Assembly (NCBI GenBank): GCA_017544165.1
Contig: JAFYER010000009.1
Coordinates: 48,525-112,524 of the forward strand
Direction: 5' to 3'
DNA: 64,000 bases
Origin: Bacilli bacterium
GTDB lineage: Bacteria > Bacillota_I > Bacilli_A > RF39 > UBA660
Below the pieces are notes generated by a model. That model was not told the origin of the DNA, did no database searches, and worked only from the letters and a program-made list of their open reading frames with translations. Both the position numbers and the translations under genes were made by a program. Below are positions 25,652-34,982 of the stretch, one piece after another. Numbering within the stretch: the stretch's first letter is position 1; each line of letters starts with the position of its first letter.

Positions 25652-26818
25652 TTACTTAATTATTTCAGAAATTACACCAGCACCAACAGTACGGCCACCC
25701 TCACGAATTGAGAACTTAGTTCCTTGTTCAAGTGCAACTGGAGCGATTAATTCAACAGTCATGTCAACGTTATCGCCAGGCATAACCATTTCTACTCCAG
25801 CAGGTAATTCGATAACACCAGTAACATCTGTAGTTCTAAAATAGAATTGAGGTCTATAGTTAGAGAAGAATGGAGTATGACGTCCGCCTTCTTCTTTAGA
25901 TAGAACGTATACACTAGCTTTAAATTTAGTATGAGGTGTAACGCTTCCTGGTTTAGCTAATACTTGACCACGTTCAACATCTTCTCTTGAAATACCACGA
26001 AGTAAAACTCCGGCATTATCTCCAGCTTGAGCAAAGTCAAGTGATTTTCTAAACATTTCAATTCCTGTAACAACAGATTTTTGAGTAGGTCTTAAACCAA
26101 CGATTTCAACTTCATCGTTAAGATTTAATTTACCACGTTCAACACGTCCAGTAACAACTGTACCACGTCCAGAAATAGTAAATACATCTTCAATACTCAT
26201 TAAGAACGGTTTGTCAGTATCTCTTTCTGGTGATGGAATATATTCATCAACAGCCTTCATTAGGTCACGGATACTTTGTTCAGCCTCAGCGTCACCTTCA
26301 AGAGCTTTAAGAGCACTACCTCTAATAATAGGGCACTCAGAATCAAAACCATATTCACCAAGTAATTCTCTAATTTCCATTTCTACTAAATCAAGTAGTT
26401 CTGGATCATCAACTTGGTCACATTTATTCATGTATACAACTATACGTGGAACACCAACTTGTCTAGAAAGTAGAATATGCTCTCTAGTTTGTGGCATAGG
26501 TCCATCAGCAGCTGAAACTACAAGAATAGCACCATCCATTTGAGCAGCACCTGTAATCATGTTTTTAACATAATCGGCATGGCCTGGACAGTCAACGTGA
26601 GCATAGTGACGTTTTTCAGTTTCATACTCTACGTGAGCGGTATTAATTGTAATACCTCTTTCTCTTTCTTCTGGAGCTTTATCGATATCTGCATAATCAA
26701 CAAATTGTCCAAAATATTTAGTGATCGCAGCAGTTAAAGTTGTTTTACCATGGTCAACGTGGCCAATAGTACCAATATTAACGTGTTCTTTAGAACGATC
26801 AAATTTTTCTCTTGCCAT
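25652..26818 (-). CDS. tuf: Elongation factor Tu
   Basis: 388 residues. EF-Tu delivers aminoacyl-tRNA to the ribosomal A site as a GTP complex. The G domain shows G1 GHVDHGKT at 19-26, the effector region '[15 protein letters not shown]', G3 'DCPGHADYV' and G4 'NKCD'. Domain II has '[18 protein letters not shown]' and domain III ends with '[18 protein letters not shown]'. It is the last gene of the str operon, 69 bp after fusA, in the usual order rpsL-rpsG-fusA-tuf. A separate weak promoter in that gap is possible but not clear. Confidence 0.99.
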   Translation of the reverse strand: MAREKFDRSKEHVNIGTIGHVDHGKTTLTAAITKYFGQFVDYADIDKAPEERERGITINTAHVEYETEKRHYAHVDCPGHADYVKNMITGAAQMDGAILVVSAADGPMPQTREHILLSRQVGVPRIVVYMNKCDQVDDPELLDLVEMEIRELLGEYGFDSECPIIRGSALKALEGDAEAEQSIRDLMKAVDEYIPSPERDTDKPFLMSIEDVFTISGRGTVVTGRVERGKLNLNDEVEIVGLRPTQKSVVTGIEMFRKSLDFAQAGDNAGVLLRGISREDVERGQVLAKPGSVTPHTKFKASVYVLSKEEGGRHTPFFSNYRPQFYFRTTDVTGVIELPAGVEMVMPGDNVDMTVELIAPVALEQGTKFSIREGGRTVGAGVISEIIK

Positions 26819-26887
26819 ATAATATTTTCTCCTTTCCTTTTTACTATTATATTTTATCTAATGCTTGAATAAAATTCAAGTATTATT

Positions 26888-28960
26888 TTAGTTAACGCCA
26901 TTTTTCTTGATGATATCTTCAGCGATAGATTTTGGCACTTCTTCGTAGTGGTCCATAAACATTGTAAATGTACCACGACCTTGGGAATTACTTCTTAGGG
27001 AAGTAGCATAACCAAACATTTCTGCAAGTGGAACCATAGCTGTAATTTGTAGAGCATTACCTCTTGATTCATTACCCATTGGTTTACCACGACGTGATGT
27101 AAGGTCTCCCATAACATTTCCTAAATATTCTTCAGGAACTACTACGTCAACTTTCATAATTGGTTCAAGTAAAACTGGTTTACATTTTTTAGCAGCTTCT
27201 TTAAGTGCTAAAGATGCAGCAATTTTAAATGCCATTTCTGATGAGTCGACATCGTGGTATGAACCATCATAAAGTGTAGCTTTAACGTCTACTACTGGAT
27301 AACCGGCAATCATACCGCCAGCCATAGCTTCTTGCAATCCTTTATCAGTTACTGGAATATATTCACGAGGAACGACACCACCAACAACAGCATCAACGAA
27401 TTCATATCCTTTTTCAGGATTTGGCTCAAATCTTACCCAAACATGACCATATTGTCCACGACCACCTGATTGTTTAATATATTTACCTTCACATTCAGCA
27501 GTTGCGGTAATTGTTTCACGATAAGCAACTTGTGGTTTACCAATATTACAATCAACGCTGAACTCACGACGCATTCTTTCAACAAGAACGTCTAAGTGAA
27601 GTTCACCCATACCACTGATAACGGTTTGACCAGTTTCATGATCAGTGCGATATTTAAATGATGGATCTTCACCAGCAAGCTTAGCAAGAGCAATAGCCAT
27701 CTTATCTTGATCAGCTTTACTCTTAGGTTCAATTGCAAGATCTATAACTGGATCTGGAATTTCCATCCCCTTTAGGATAACTGGGTTTTTCTCATCACAT
27801 AGAGTATCAGCAGTTGTTGTATCTTTAAGACCAACAGCTGCAGCAATTTCACCTGCATATACGCAATCAATTTCTTTTCTTTGATTGGCATGCATTTGTA
27901 AAATACGTCCAACTCTTTCCTTTTCGCCCTTTGTAGAATTTAATACATAACTTCCGCTTGTAAGTTTACCAGAGTAAACTCTAAAGAAAGTAAGTGTTCC
28001 TACGAATGGATCAGTCATAACTTTAAATGCTAAGGCTGTAAATGGTTCATTATCATCAGCTTTTCTTAAAACATCATTTCCTTTTAAATCAACGCATTCA
28101 GCAGCACCAATATCAGTTGGGCTTGGTAAGTAATCAATAACAGCATCTAGAGCAAACTTAACACCCATATTTGCTTTTGCACTACCAGGCATAACCGGGA
28201 AAAACTCTACAGCAAGTGTTCCTTTTCTAATAGCTTTTTTAACTAAATCAACTGGAACATCCTCGCCTTCAAGATATTTTTCCATTAATTCATCATCGAA
28301 TTCAGCAGCGGCCTCAATAAGCTCAACTCTTTTTTCTTCGATTAAATCTTTTAAATCAGCAGGTACTTCAGTTTCTTCGCAATTTTCATCAGCAGAACCA
28401 TCGAAGATATAAGCCTTTCTTTCAAGAATATCTACGATACCCTTAAAGTTTGCTTCAGCTCCAATAGGCCATGCAATAGGTTTTGCATTAACGCCTAATC
28501 TTTTATCAATAGTATCTAAACTATATTGGTAATCAGCACCCATTTTATCCATTTTATTGGCAAAAATCATTCTAGGTACTTTAAATTCAGTAGCTTGGCG
28601 CCAGACTGTTTCGGTTTGTGGTTCAACACCATTTTGAGCATCGATTACAGTTACAGCACCATCAAGTACTCTTAAACTTCTTTCAACTTCAATTGTGAAG
28701 TCTACGTGCCCTGGAGTATCAATAATATTTAAACGGTATCCTTTCCAATGAGCTGTAGTAGCCGCAGATGTAATTGTAATACCTCTTTCTTTTTCTTGAT
28801 CCATCCAGTCCATTTGGCTTTCACCATCGTGGGTTTCACCAATCTTATGAATTTTACCTGTATGATATAAAACTCTTTCTGTAAATGTTGTTTTACCAGC
28901 ATCTATGTGAGCCATTATACCAATGTTTCTCGTTTTATCTAAACTAACATCTCTTGCCAT
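26888..28960 (-). CDS. fusA: Elongation factor G
   Basis: 690 residues, normal length. EF-G catalyses ribosomal translocation and, with RRF, ribosome recycling. G1 is AHIDAGKT at 17-24; G2 '[15 protein letters not shown]'; G3 'DTPGHVDF'; G4 'NKMD'. Domain IV carries '[16 protein letters not shown]' and '[21 protein letters not shown]', and domain V ends with '[20 protein letters not shown]'. It lies 6 bp after rpsG and is clearly in one operon with it. Confidence 0.99.
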   Translation of the reverse strand: MARDVSLDKTRNIGIMAHIDAGKTTFTERVLYHTGKIHKIGETHDGESQMDWMDQEKERGITITSAATTAHWKGYRLNIIDTPGHVDFTIEVERSLRVLDGAVTVIDAQNGVEPQTETVWRQATEFKVPRMIFANKMDKMGADYQYSLDTIDKRLGVNAKPIAWPIGAEANFKGIVDILERKAYIFDGSADENCEETEVPADLKDLIEEKRVELIEAAAEFDDELMEKYLEGEDVPVDLVKKAIRKGTLAVEFFPVMPGSAKANMGVKFALDAVIDYLPSPTDIGAAECVDLKGNDVLRKADDNEPFTALAFKVMTDPFVGTLTFFRVYSGKLTSGSYVLNSTKGEKERVGRILQMHANQRKEIDCVYAGEIAAAVGLKDTTTADTLCDEKNPVILKGMEIPDPVIDLAIEPKSKADQDKMAIALAKLAGEDPSFKYRTDHETGQTVISGMGELHLDVLVERMRREFSVDCNIGKPQVAYRETITATAECEGKYIKQSGGRGQYGHVWVRFEPNPEKGYEFVDAVVGGVVPREYIPVTDKGLQEAMAGGMIAGYPVVDVKATLYDGSYHDVDSSEMAFKIAASLALKEAAKKCKPVLLEPIMKVDVVVPEEYLGNVMGDLTSRRGKPMGNESRGNALQITAMVPLAEMFGYATSLRSNSQGRGTFTMFMDHYEEVPKSIAEDIIKKNGVN

Positions 28961-28966
28961 ATCACA

Positions 28967-29434
28967 TTACCATCTATAATGAGCAAATGCTTTATTAGCT
29001 TCGGCCATTTTATGAGTGTCTTCTCTTTTCTTAACAGCTCCGCCTACACCTTTGGCAGCATCCATTATCTCATTTGCTAAATTAATAGCCATTCCCTTTC
29101 CATTTCTAAGTTTCGCATAATTTACAAGCCAACGAAGTGCTAATGCTTGACTTCTATCATCAGATACTTCAATTGGAACTTGGTAATTACTACCACCAAC
29201 ACGACGAGATTTAACTTCAAGTGCTGGCTTAATATTTTCTAATGCTTCATTATATACTTCAATCGCAGGTTTCCCTGATTCTTTTTCAATAATTTTAAAT
29301 GCATCATATAAAATTGTTTGAGCTGTACCTTTTTTTCCATCAACCATAATAGTATTAATTAATTTAGTAACTACTTTGGAATTATATATTGGATCTGGAA
29401 GTACATCTCTTTTAACTGCTCTTCTTTTACGCAT
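28967..29434 (-). CDS. rpsG: 30S ribosomal protein S7
   Basis: 155 residues, standard S7 length. S7 nucleates the 30S head and contacts the E-site tRNA. The start '[27 protein letters not shown]' in short form and '[24 protein letters not shown]' are family signatures; the C-terminus '[10 protein letters not shown]' is canonical. It sits 29 bp after rpsL and 6 bp before fusA in the str operon. S7 represses this operon in some bacteria by binding the rpsL-rpsG gap; the gap here is too short to show a clear structure. Confidence 0.99.
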   Translation of the reverse strand: MRKRRAVKRDVLPDPIYNSKVVTKLINTIMVDGKKGTAQTILYDAFKIIEKESGKPAIEVYNEALENIKPALEVKSRRVGGSNYQVPIEVSDDRSQALALRWLVNYAKLRNGKGMAINLANEIMDAAKGVGGAVKKREDTHKMAEANKAFAHYRW

Positions 29435-29463
29435 TTTTTCTTCCTCCTTTACTTATTATTTAA

Positions 29464-29874
29464 TTATTTTCCTTTTTTAGTTCCGTATTTACTACGGCCT
29501 TGTTTACGATCATCAACACCGTGAGTATCAAGTGTACCACGAACAATATGATAACGTACACCGATTAGGTCTTTTACACGGCCACCGCGTACAAGTACTA
29601 CGCTGTGCTCTTGTAAATTATGACCTTCACCTGGAATATATGCATCGATTTCTTTACCATTTGATAATCTAACACGAGCATATTTTCTTAGGGCAGAGTT
29701 CGGTTTCTTAGGGGTTTTAGTACCTACACGAGTACATACACCTCTTTTTTGTGGACTCTTATTATCAGTTTGTTTTCTTTCAATTGTATTAAAACCGACA
29801 TTTAAAACTGGACTTTTACTCTTTCTAGTTTTCTTACTACGATTTTTCTTTACAAGTTGATTAATTGTTGGCAT
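29464..29874 (-). CDS. rpsL: 30S ribosomal protein S12
   Basis: 136 residues. S12 lies at the decoding centre. The conserved loop '[22 protein letters not shown]' (in short form [12 protein letters not shown]) contains the Lys at which streptomycin resistance changes occur; here it is the ancestral Lys. '[29 protein letters not shown]' covers the second site, with [10 protein letters not shown] altered to [10 protein letters not shown]: the usual Pro is Ile. First gene of the str operon, with a promoter and structured leader upstream. Confidence 0.99.
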   Translation of the reverse strand: MPTINQLVKKNRSKKTRKSKSPVLNVGFNTIERKQTDNKSPQKRGVCTRVGTKTPKKPNSALRKYARVRLSNGKEIDAYIPGEGHNLQEHSVVLVRGGRVKDLIGVRYHIVRGTLDTHGVDDRKQGRSKYGTKKGK

Positions 29875-29963
29875 TTATTTTCCTCCTTCCATTAACACAC
29901 ATCCTGGTGTATCATTTTTTTCATTAAATTAGGTTCAATCTAAGACTGAACCTAAATAAACGC
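29875..29963 (-). promoter_or_regulatory. rpsL leader with two stem-loops
   Basis: The untranslated leader contains a perfect 9-bp hairpin TTAGGTTCA/TGAACCTAA followed by a weaker ACAC/GTGT stem-loop and then AGGAGG. No T run follows the hairpin, so it is not a terminator. It could stabilise the transcript or bind a ribosomal protein; no known family is recognised. Confidence 0.4.
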
Positions 29964-29969
29964 ATTACT

Positions 29970-29998
29970 AATATATCAATTTATATGCCTGTTGTCAA
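29970..29998 (-). promoter_or_regulatory. str operon promoter
   Basis: Perfect -35 TTGACA, 17-base spacer and TATATT -10 on the minus strand, about 95 bases upstream of rpsL. It begins right after the stop codon of the preceding small membrane protein gene. Confidence 0.75.
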
Positions 29999-30002
29999 CA
30001 AA

Positions 30003-30374
30003 TTATTCATAATTTCGATCATAATTGGGCGATACGAAATTATTACATCTTATATATGAATCATAACTATCATCATTATATAGAACATACCCATTACAAG
30101 CACTGCCGTCTTCATCTTCAAAAACATCTATATATCCTAAAGATTTTAAGGTAGATAAAGACACTCTACCACTTGAACTATTAATATTCTTAGAGTATAT
30201 TACTGCCGCAGATTTTAGTTTGGACTCCAATGCAAAGTACTTTGTTCCTCCCCTTTCATCGAGACCATTATAAAAAATATAAATATAATAGCTGACTACT
30301 AGTAACAAAAACAATAATATTGCGCTCATAATTAGCATTTGAGTTAGTCCCCAACCCTTATTATTTAGTTTCAT
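30003..30374 (-). CDS. Type IV pilin-like small membrane protein
   Basis: 123 residues. The N-terminus 'MKLNNKGWGLTQMLIMSAILLF' has the layout of a class III/type IV prepilin: short basic leader, Gly, then a hydrophobic helix with a polar residue near +5 position. The Gly at residue 7 would be the prepilin peptidase site. The external domain has two Cys (near residues 88 and 105) that could form a disulfide. No pilin assembly ATPase or peptidase is encoded in this window, so assignment as pseudopilin is tentative. It overlaps the preceding gene by 14 bp, indicating co-translation. Confidence 0.5.
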   Translation of the reverse strand: MKLNNKGWGLTQMLIMSAILLFLLLVVSYYIYIFYNGLDERGGTKYFALESKLKSAAVIYSKNINSSSGRVSLSTLKSLGYIDVFEDEDGSACNGYVLYNDDSYDSYIRCNNFVSPNYDRNYE

Positions 30375-30672
30375 ATCCTTTTACTTCCCTCTTGAATTCC
30401 TTAAAAAATAAAGTAAATTCTCTCCCTGTCATAGAATCGTCTTCATTATTATAGTACTCACGATACTTATATAAAATTCCATAACACGTCAAAGAGTATT
30501 CTTCATTATTCTCAATATCCCTTTTCATTTTTGAACAAACAAATGGTTTTCGATCAGTTTTAACACGATAAAACTCTATTGAAGTAAAACAAAACCAAAT
30601 AATCACCAAAACCAATAAAACTATTAAAAAATACTTTATAAAATTTAATAATTTATTATGTTTATCTTCCAT
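30361..30672 (-). CDS. Small single-pass membrane protein, unknown
   Basis: 103 residues. Residues 8-27 (LLNFIKYFLIVLLVLVIIWF) form a membrane segment after a short polar start; the remaining 75 residues are charged and extracytoplasmic if the start stays inside. Two Cys near residues 46 and 59 could form a disulfide. It overlaps the pilin-like gene by 14 bp, so the two products probably work together. No family recognised. Confidence 0.55.
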   Translation of the reverse strand: MEDKHNKLLNFIKYFLIVLLVLVIIWFCFTSIEFYRVKTDRKPFVCSKMKRDIENNEEYSLTCYGILYKYREYYNNEDDSMTGREFTLFFKEFKREVKGYETK

Positions 30673-30721
30673 AGTTTACCACCATCTTAAGTATAACATT
30701 TTTATATAATATTTTTCAATT

Positions 30722-30741
30722 AAAAAACCCACATACGTGGG
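30722..30741 (-). terminator. Terminator after rplL
   Basis: Minus-strand stem CCCAC/GTGGG with a 4-base loop followed by six Ts, 13 bp after the rplL stop. Confidence 0.75.
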
Positions 30742-30753
30742 CATTTTACTAAA

Positions 30754-31125
30754 TTAAACTAATTCTACTTCAGCGCCAGCTTCAGTTAATTGAGTTTTAA
30801 TTGCTTCAGCATCTGCAGCAGGAATGTTTTCTTTAAGATTTCCACCATTATCAGCAATTGCTTTAGCTTCAACTAGACCAAGGCCTGTAATTTCTTTAAT
30901 AATCTTAATTACAGCAATTTTATTGCCACCAGCTGATTTTAATACAACTGTCTTATTTGCTGAAGCAGTTTCTTCAACAGCACCAGCAGCAGGAGCAGCA
31001 GCTACAGCTACAGCACTTGGATCTACACCAAATTCTTCTTTCATAGCGTCAACTAATTCTTTAACTTCAAGAATAGTCATTTCTTTTAAAGCGCTAATAA
31101 AATCTTCTTTCTTTAATTTTGCCAT
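30754..31125 (-). CDS. rplL: 50S ribosomal protein L7/L12
   Basis: 123 residues from the ATG at 31125, which has AGGAGAG upstream; an upstream in-frame ATG at 31155 lies inside rplJ and is not used. L7/L12 forms the flexible stalk that recruits translation GTPases. The N-terminal dimerisation domain 'DFISALKEMTILEVKELVDAMKEEF', the Ala-rich hinge and the C-terminal domain 'KIAVIKIIKEITGLGLVEAK' are all present (each quoted in part). It is 1 bp after rplJ, forming the standard L10-L12 operon. Confidence 0.98.
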   Translation of the reverse strand: MAKLKKEDFISALKEMTILEVKELVDAMKEEFGVDPSAVAVAAAPAAGAVEETASANKTVVLKSAGGNKIAVIKIIKEITGLGLVEAKAIADNGGNLKENIPAADAEAIKTQLTEAGAEVELV

Positions 31126-31126
31126 A

Positions 31127-31624
31127 TTATTTCTCTCCTTCCATTTTTTCGGCATAAAGATTTAAAGCTATGCTTAAATCTCTTACGTATTGAATCATAC
31201 CACTTGCAAGCATTGTTAACAAACCATCTCTTGATGGGATTGATGCATATTCTTTAATAACATTTACATCAGATACACTACCACTTAAGATACCAACACG
31301 GATTTCAAGTTTGTTATGATCTTTTGCAAAATTAGAAACAACTTTAATTGGTTCTAATAAATCTTCTCCAAACAAAATAGCATTAGGTCCTTCAAGAAAA
31401 TCATTTATATCAATTTTTAACTCATCACAAGCTCTTTTAAGTAATGTATTTTTATAAACTTTCATTTCAGCGTTAGCTTCTTTTAGTTTATTTCTAAGTT
31501 CAGTAAGCTCGGAAACTGTTAAACCTTGATATTGGAATAAAATAACTGATTCGCTATTTTTTACTTTATCAACGATTTCATTAACAACTTGCTTTTTTTC
31601 TTCTAGAATTCTCTCGCTTGCCAT
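31127..31624 (-). CDS. rplJ: 50S ribosomal protein L10
   Basis: 165 residues, usual length. L10 anchors L12 dimers to the ribosome at the base of the stalk. 'FQYQGLTVSELTELRNKLKE' and 'YKNTLLKRA' are family motifs; the C-terminal helix that binds L12 ends in 'IALNLYAEKMEGEK'. The gene is preceded by a structured leader with an attenuator-like hairpin, consistent with autoregulation by the L10-L12 complex. Confidence 0.98.
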   Translation of the reverse strand: MASERILEEKKQVVNEIVDKVKNSESVILFQYQGLTVSELTELRNKLKEANAEMKVYKNTLLKRACDELKIDINDFLEGPNAILFGEDLLEPIKVVSNFAKDHNKLEIRVGILSGSVSDVNVIKEYASIPSRDGLLTMLASGMIQYVRDLSIALNLYAEKMEGEK

Positions 31625-31763
31625 TTTTCCTCCTTATTATATTTTAGAAAAAACTTCCCATGGGGAAGTTTTTAAGTTCAAAAAGAATTTATTAACTTTC
31701 CCCTCGGTAGGATAAATATTAAGCTTTAAAGCTCCTACTGTCTTTGGTTCCTCGTTTTTTCTA
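31625..31763 (-). promoter_or_regulatory. L10 (rplJ) ribosomal protein leader
   Basis: The leader includes the L10-leader hallmarks: 'ACCAAAGACAGTAGGAGC' near its start, complementary 'ATCCTACCGAGGGG' further down, and then a hairpin AACTTCCC/GGGAAGTT followed by TTTTTT directly before the ribosome binding site. L10 or L10-L12 binding to the first part is known in many bacteria to reduce expression; the terminator-like hairpin gives a plausible attenuation mechanism here. Confidence 0.8.
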
Positions 31764-31769
31764 ATTGCT

Positions 31770-31798
31770 ATTATAATATAGTTCTAACTAGATGTCAA
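31770..31798 (-). promoter_or_regulatory. rplJL promoter overlapping rplA stop codon
   Basis: Perfect TTGACA, 17-base spacer, perfect TATAAT on the minus strand. The -35 box is built from the codons for Phe-Asp just before the rplA stop codon. Confidence 0.8.
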
Positions 31799-32486
31799 AA
31801 CTATTTTTATCAACCTTGATACCAGGTCCCATTGTTGAAGATACAACAATATTTTGAATTAATTGACCTTTTACGGTAGCAGGTTTTGCTTTTGTAATTG
31901 TAGAAACAACATAATTTAAATTTTCTTCAAGTTTCTTAGCATCAAATGATACTTTACCAATAATAGTATGAATATTACCAAAACTATCAGTACGATATTC
32001 AATCATACCTTTTTTAATATCATTGATTGCAGTTTCAACTTTAGGTGTTACAGTACCAGTTTTAGGATTAGGCATTAAACCTCTTGGCCCTAAAATATTA
32101 CCAATTTTTCCAACTTCTGGCATCATATCTGGAGTAGCAACAATTACATCAAAATCAAGCCATCCTTCATTTTTAATCTTTTCGCAAAGATCTTTATCTC
32201 CAACAAAGTCAGCACCTAATTTTTTAGCAATCTCAGCTTGTTCACCTTTAGCAAGTACTAAAATTCTTTTAGACTTACCACTTCCATTTGGAAGAACAAG
32301 TGAACCACGTAATTGTTGATCTTGTTTCTTTGAATCAATATTAAGTTTTAAAGCAACTTCAACGGTACTATCAAACTTAGTAATAGAAGTTTCTTTAACT
32401 AATTTAATTGCATCTGCAGCTGAATATTCTACAGTTTTATCAACTTTTTTTGATGCTTCCACATATTTCTTTCCGTATTTTCTCAT
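31788..32486 (-). CDS. rplA: 50S ribosomal protein L1
   Basis: 232 residues. L1 forms the mobile L1 stalk that handles deacylated tRNA; it also acts as a repressor of its own operon in many bacteria. Family signatures are '[17 protein letters not shown]', '[21 protein letters not shown]' (in part) and '[20 protein letters not shown]' (in part). The C-terminus '[19 protein letters not shown]' is normal. It follows rplK in one unit. The promoter of rplJL is nested in its last codons. Confidence 0.98.
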   Translation of the reverse strand: MRKYGKKYVEASKKVDKTVEYSAADAIKLVKETSITKFDSTVEVALKLNIDSKKQDQQLRGSLVLPNGSGKSKRILVLAKGEQAEIAKKLGADFVGDKDLCEKIKNEGWLDFDVIVATPDMMPEVGKIGNILGPRGLMPNPKTGTVTPKVETAINDIKKGMIEYRTDSFGNIHTIIGKVSFDAKKLEENLNYVVSTITKAKPATVKGQLIQNIVVSSTMGPGIKVDKNSFDI

Positions 32487-32536
32487 TATTTCCCTCCTAA
32501 CTGTGGTTTATTAGCGGATAATTATTTAAAATAATA

Positions 32537-33151
32537 TTATTCTTCAGTTTTTTCTTCTTCACTAGCTTCTTCAGCTTCAGTGTTATCAGCTGGTACTTCA
32601 ACTGATGATGCTTCAGCCATTTCTTTAGCTTCAGCTTCAAGTTCAGCAAGCTCTGCATCTCTTTTAGCTCTTTCTGCCTCTTCTTTAGCAGCTTCAGCAG
32701 CTTGTTCAGCAAGTTCTGCATCATTATAACCTTTAATAGCTATTCCCATGTTTCTTGCTGTTCCAGCAATAATAGCCATCGCGCTTTCAACATCATAAGC
32801 ATTTAAATCAGGTAGTTTAGTTTCAGCGATTTTTTTCAAATCGTCTTTTGAAATAGTTGCAACAATTTGGTTTGCGCCTCTAGCTCCTGCCTTAGAAATC
32901 TTAGCAGCCTTCTTAAGTAAGAATGCAGCTGGTGGAGTTTTTAATACAAAATCAAATGAACGATCATCATACAATGTAATTTCGCATGGAACAACATCGC
33001 CCATCTTATCGCGAGTTGCTTCATTAAATTTTGTACAGAACTCTTGTAAATTGATACCAGCAGGCCCTAAAACAGTTCCAACTGGTGGAGCTGGTGTAGC
33101 TTTACCGGCTTCAATTTGTAATTTAATTTTCTTTACGACTTCTTTTGCCAC
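32537..33151 (-). CDS. rplK: 50S ribosomal protein L11 with long acidic C-terminal tail
   Basis: 204 residues from a GTG at 33151, which has AGGAGG eight bases upstream; an in-frame GTG nine bases earlier overlaps that site. L11 binds the GTPase-associated rRNA region. The first 140 residues are normal: 'KLQIEAGKATPAPPVGTVLG', 'GINLQEFCTKFN', 'PPAAFLLKKAA', 'MGIAIKG'. After residue 140 there is an additional 60-residue tail, first helical Ala/Glu/Lys-rich ('EQAAEAAKEEAERAKRDAEL') and then acidic and disordered, ending in EEEKTEE. Usual L11 proteins end near residue 141. It heads the rplK-rplA operon; secE and nusG, which often precede it, are not adjacent. Confidence 0.96.
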   Translation of the reverse strand: MAKEVVKKIKLQIEAGKATPAPPVGTVLGPAGINLQEFCTKFNEATRDKMGDVVPCEITLYDDRSFDFVLKTPPAAFLLKKAAKISKAGARGANQIVATISKDDLKKIAETKLPDLNAYDVESAMAIIAGTARNMGIAIKGYNDAELAEQAAEAAKEEAERAKRDAELAELEAEAKEMAEASSVEVPADNTEAEEASEEEKTEE

Positions 33152-33164
33152 GAAAAACACCTCC

Positions 33165-33229
33165 TATATATTTTTTCATGTAAGTGGTATGGGCATCCGC
33201 TTTCCCTCCCGCTTATGCAATAAATTGCA
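33165..33229 (-). promoter_or_regulatory. Candidate autoregulatory leader of rplK-rplA
   Basis: The minus-strand leader folds into CATAAG...CTTACATG with an inner GGG/CCC element ('GGGAGGG' and 'GATGCCCATACC'), immediately before the ribosome binding site. Position and the G/C-rich internal loop resemble L1-binding sites that repress L11-L1 operons. I cannot test binding from sequence alone. Confidence 0.45.
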
Positions 33230-33235
33230 ATTAAG

Positions 33236-33264
33236 ATATTACCATAAAACTCCCAATTATACAA
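33236..33264 (-). promoter_or_regulatory. rplK promoter
   Basis: TTGTAT, 17-base spacer and TAATAT on the minus strand, about 85 bases before the start codon. Confidence 0.45.
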
Positions 33265-33372
33265 GCAAAAAAGCTATTTTATTATTAATATATGTAATAT
33301 ACAATGTTAATTATGAATAATTTAATTGCTTGCTTGACAAATTAGTGTTATCATTATAATGAGGATAGAGAT

Positions 33373-34437
33373 ATGGGAAAGTTTTTTAATGGGCAAGTCA
33401 AAAGAAATCGAACAACACTTGTTAGATATATAATTATTGGTTGCGGTGTATTTTTTATCATTATTTTATTTATTTTAATTGCTGTTAAGGGTAAGAAAAA
33501 ACCTGAAGTAGTTTTAATACCTAAAGATGAAGCGGTCATTGTTGAGATAAATTCAGAAAAACCAAAGGTAACTGACTTTTTTGAAGATATCCAAAATTAT
33601 GACACTAATCTATTATCAGTAGATTATGGAAACTTAGATACTTCCAAAGTTGGTGAATACGAAGTAATACTTAAAGCGGAAGGTTATAATCCTGCCACAG
33701 CAAAGGTAATTGTAAACGATACAAAACCTCCAGTATTAATATTAAGAGAATTAAAAATTAAATATGGCGAAACTTATGTATTAGACGAATTTGTTGAGAG
33801 TTGTACCGACAATTCAAATACAGAATGTATAATAGATTACTATCAAGATCCTTATTATACTGACTATTCATCATATACCGATGCAGGAACATATCCAATA
33901 AAAATAATTGCTAAAGATGAAACAGGCAATCCTACTACCGTTCAAGAAACAAAATTAATTATCGAGGGTAATGGAATTATAGATCCTAACCCTACGCCAG
34001 ATCCAAATCCAAGCGAATGCAAATATGGTAATATGACAATTTCTGAACAAAGATATCCAATGGCTGTAGTTGTTGGCGATCAAACTAATAATTGCGCTAT
34101 TGATCGAAATTTATGGGATGATAAAGATACACAAGAACCTGCATCGAAATTTCTAAAACAAGATTTAGATAATCTAAAAAAAGATGCAAAATTCAAATCA
34201 TATCTAGATTCCAATTTTCATGAAACTGAAACCAATATTGTAGTTAAATCTGATATTATTGGTATATATAATGATGATGCTTCCGGATTAGTTGGATATG
34301 GAATATATGTAGAAATATATTTATCTGCAAGAAATAGTTCAGAGCAAACTGATACAGAAGAAAATTTAGTTCTTTCATACTACTTAAAATCAGATTATAC
34401 TAGACAATATATTACCAATAAATGTAATTTAGATTAA
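33373..34437 (+). CDS. Membrane-anchored protein with Ig-like (DUF5011-type) domain
   Basis: 354 residues. Residues 18-40 (YIIIGCGVFFIIILFILIAV) are one membrane segment after a basic start, so the bulk faces outside. From about residue 55 to 200 there are two beta-sandwich-like regions: 'KVGEYEVILKAEGYNPATAKVIVND' style strands ending 'DTKPPVL', then 'YGETYVLDEFVESCTDNSN...AGTYPIKIIAKDETGNP', the typical DUF5011/bacterial Ig-like pattern (quoted in pieces). A Pro/Asn-rich linker ('DPNPTPDPNPSE') leads to a C-terminal domain of about 140 residues I do not recognise. Likely a surface protein; ligand unknown. Confidence 0.7.
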   Translation: MGKFFNGQVKRNRTTLVRYIIIGCGVFFIIILFILIAVKGKKKPEVVLIPKDEAVIVEINSEKPKVTDFFEDIQNYDTNLLSVDYGNLDTSKVGEYEVILKAEGYNPATAKVIVNDTKPPVLILRELKIKYGETYVLDEFVESCTDNSNTECIIDYYQDPYYTDYSSYTDAGTYPIKIIAKDETGNPTTVQETKLIIEGNGIIDPNPTPDPNPSECKYGNMTISEQRYPMAVVVGDQTNNCAIDRNLWDDKDTQEPASKFLKQDLDNLKKDAKFKSYLDSNFHETETNIVVKSDIIGIYNDDASGLVGYGIYVEIYLSARNSSEQTDTEENLVLSYYLKSDYTRQYITNKCNLD

Positions 34438-34439
34438 AA

Positions 34440-34469
34440 AAAATAACGATTTTAATTAATCGTTATTTT
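34440..34469. terminator. Bidirectional terminator between convergent genes
   Basis: Stem AATAACGATT/AATCGTTATT with A and T runs on both sides. Its right arm encodes the last residues of the minus-strand gene. Confidence 0.75.
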
Positions 34470-34974
34470 TTCTTGCTATAATAATGAATCCTCCGACAAC
34501 TATAATAGCTGTTAGCGGAATAATTATTATTGCTATAGTATCTTTTACATTTTGGCTTTTAATTTCTTTCTTAGCTTTCTCAATTAAATCCTCATACTTC
34601 TTACTAGTGGAAGCCTTTTCAATTGCTTCGATTAATTCTTCTTGATACTCTTCCGTATAAGTACTTAAATGATATTTATTACCTATAACAATATATGGTG
34701 CTCCATAAATCGTTTCATCAAAGTAACTAGCAACTTTATCAGCTAACTTACGATTATCATAATCCTCTTCCCAATTTTTAGTCCACACTTCAATTTCTTT
34801 ATAGTCGAAAAGATCCCCATATTCGCTATCCTTTAGTTCCTTAAAGAACTTAACTGCTGAAGAAGAAATCTCTTCCTCTCCTTGGGTAAAGATATATACT
34901 TTTACCTTATTTTTAGCATTTACATTAACTATTAATGCTAACGATACAATCAATAAACAAATTAGTTTTTTCAT
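34456..34974 (-). CDS. Exported thioredoxin-fold-like protein without active-site cysteines
   Basis: 172 residues. A signal peptide is clear (MKKLICLLIVSLALIVNVNA). The mature part 'KVKVYIFTQGEEEISSSAVKFFKEL' and 'TIYGAPYIVIGNKYHLSTYTEEYQEELIEAI' follow the strand-helix order of thioredoxin/DsbA-like folds, including the Pro before the third strand ('GAPYIVIG'), but the CxxC site is replaced by 'TQGEEE'. A C-terminal membrane segment (AIIIIPLTAIIVVGGFIIIA) would anchor it outside the cell. It is transcribed 8 bp after the TetR gene. Confidence 0.6.
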   Translation of the reverse strand: MKKLICLLIVSLALIVNVNAKNKVKVYIFTQGEEEISSSAVKFFKELKDSEYGDLFDYKEIEVWTKNWEEDYDNRKLADKVASYFDETIYGAPYIVIGNKYHLSTYTEEYQEELIEAIEKASTSKKYEDLIEKAKKEIKSQNVKDTIAIIIIPLTAIIVVGGFIIIARKNND

Positions 34975-34982
34975 TTTCCTCC

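Noticed and set aside
31126..31155. Longer L7/L12 start
   Set aside because: The ten extra residues overlap rplJ and the canonical MAKLKKEDF start has its own ribosome binding site.
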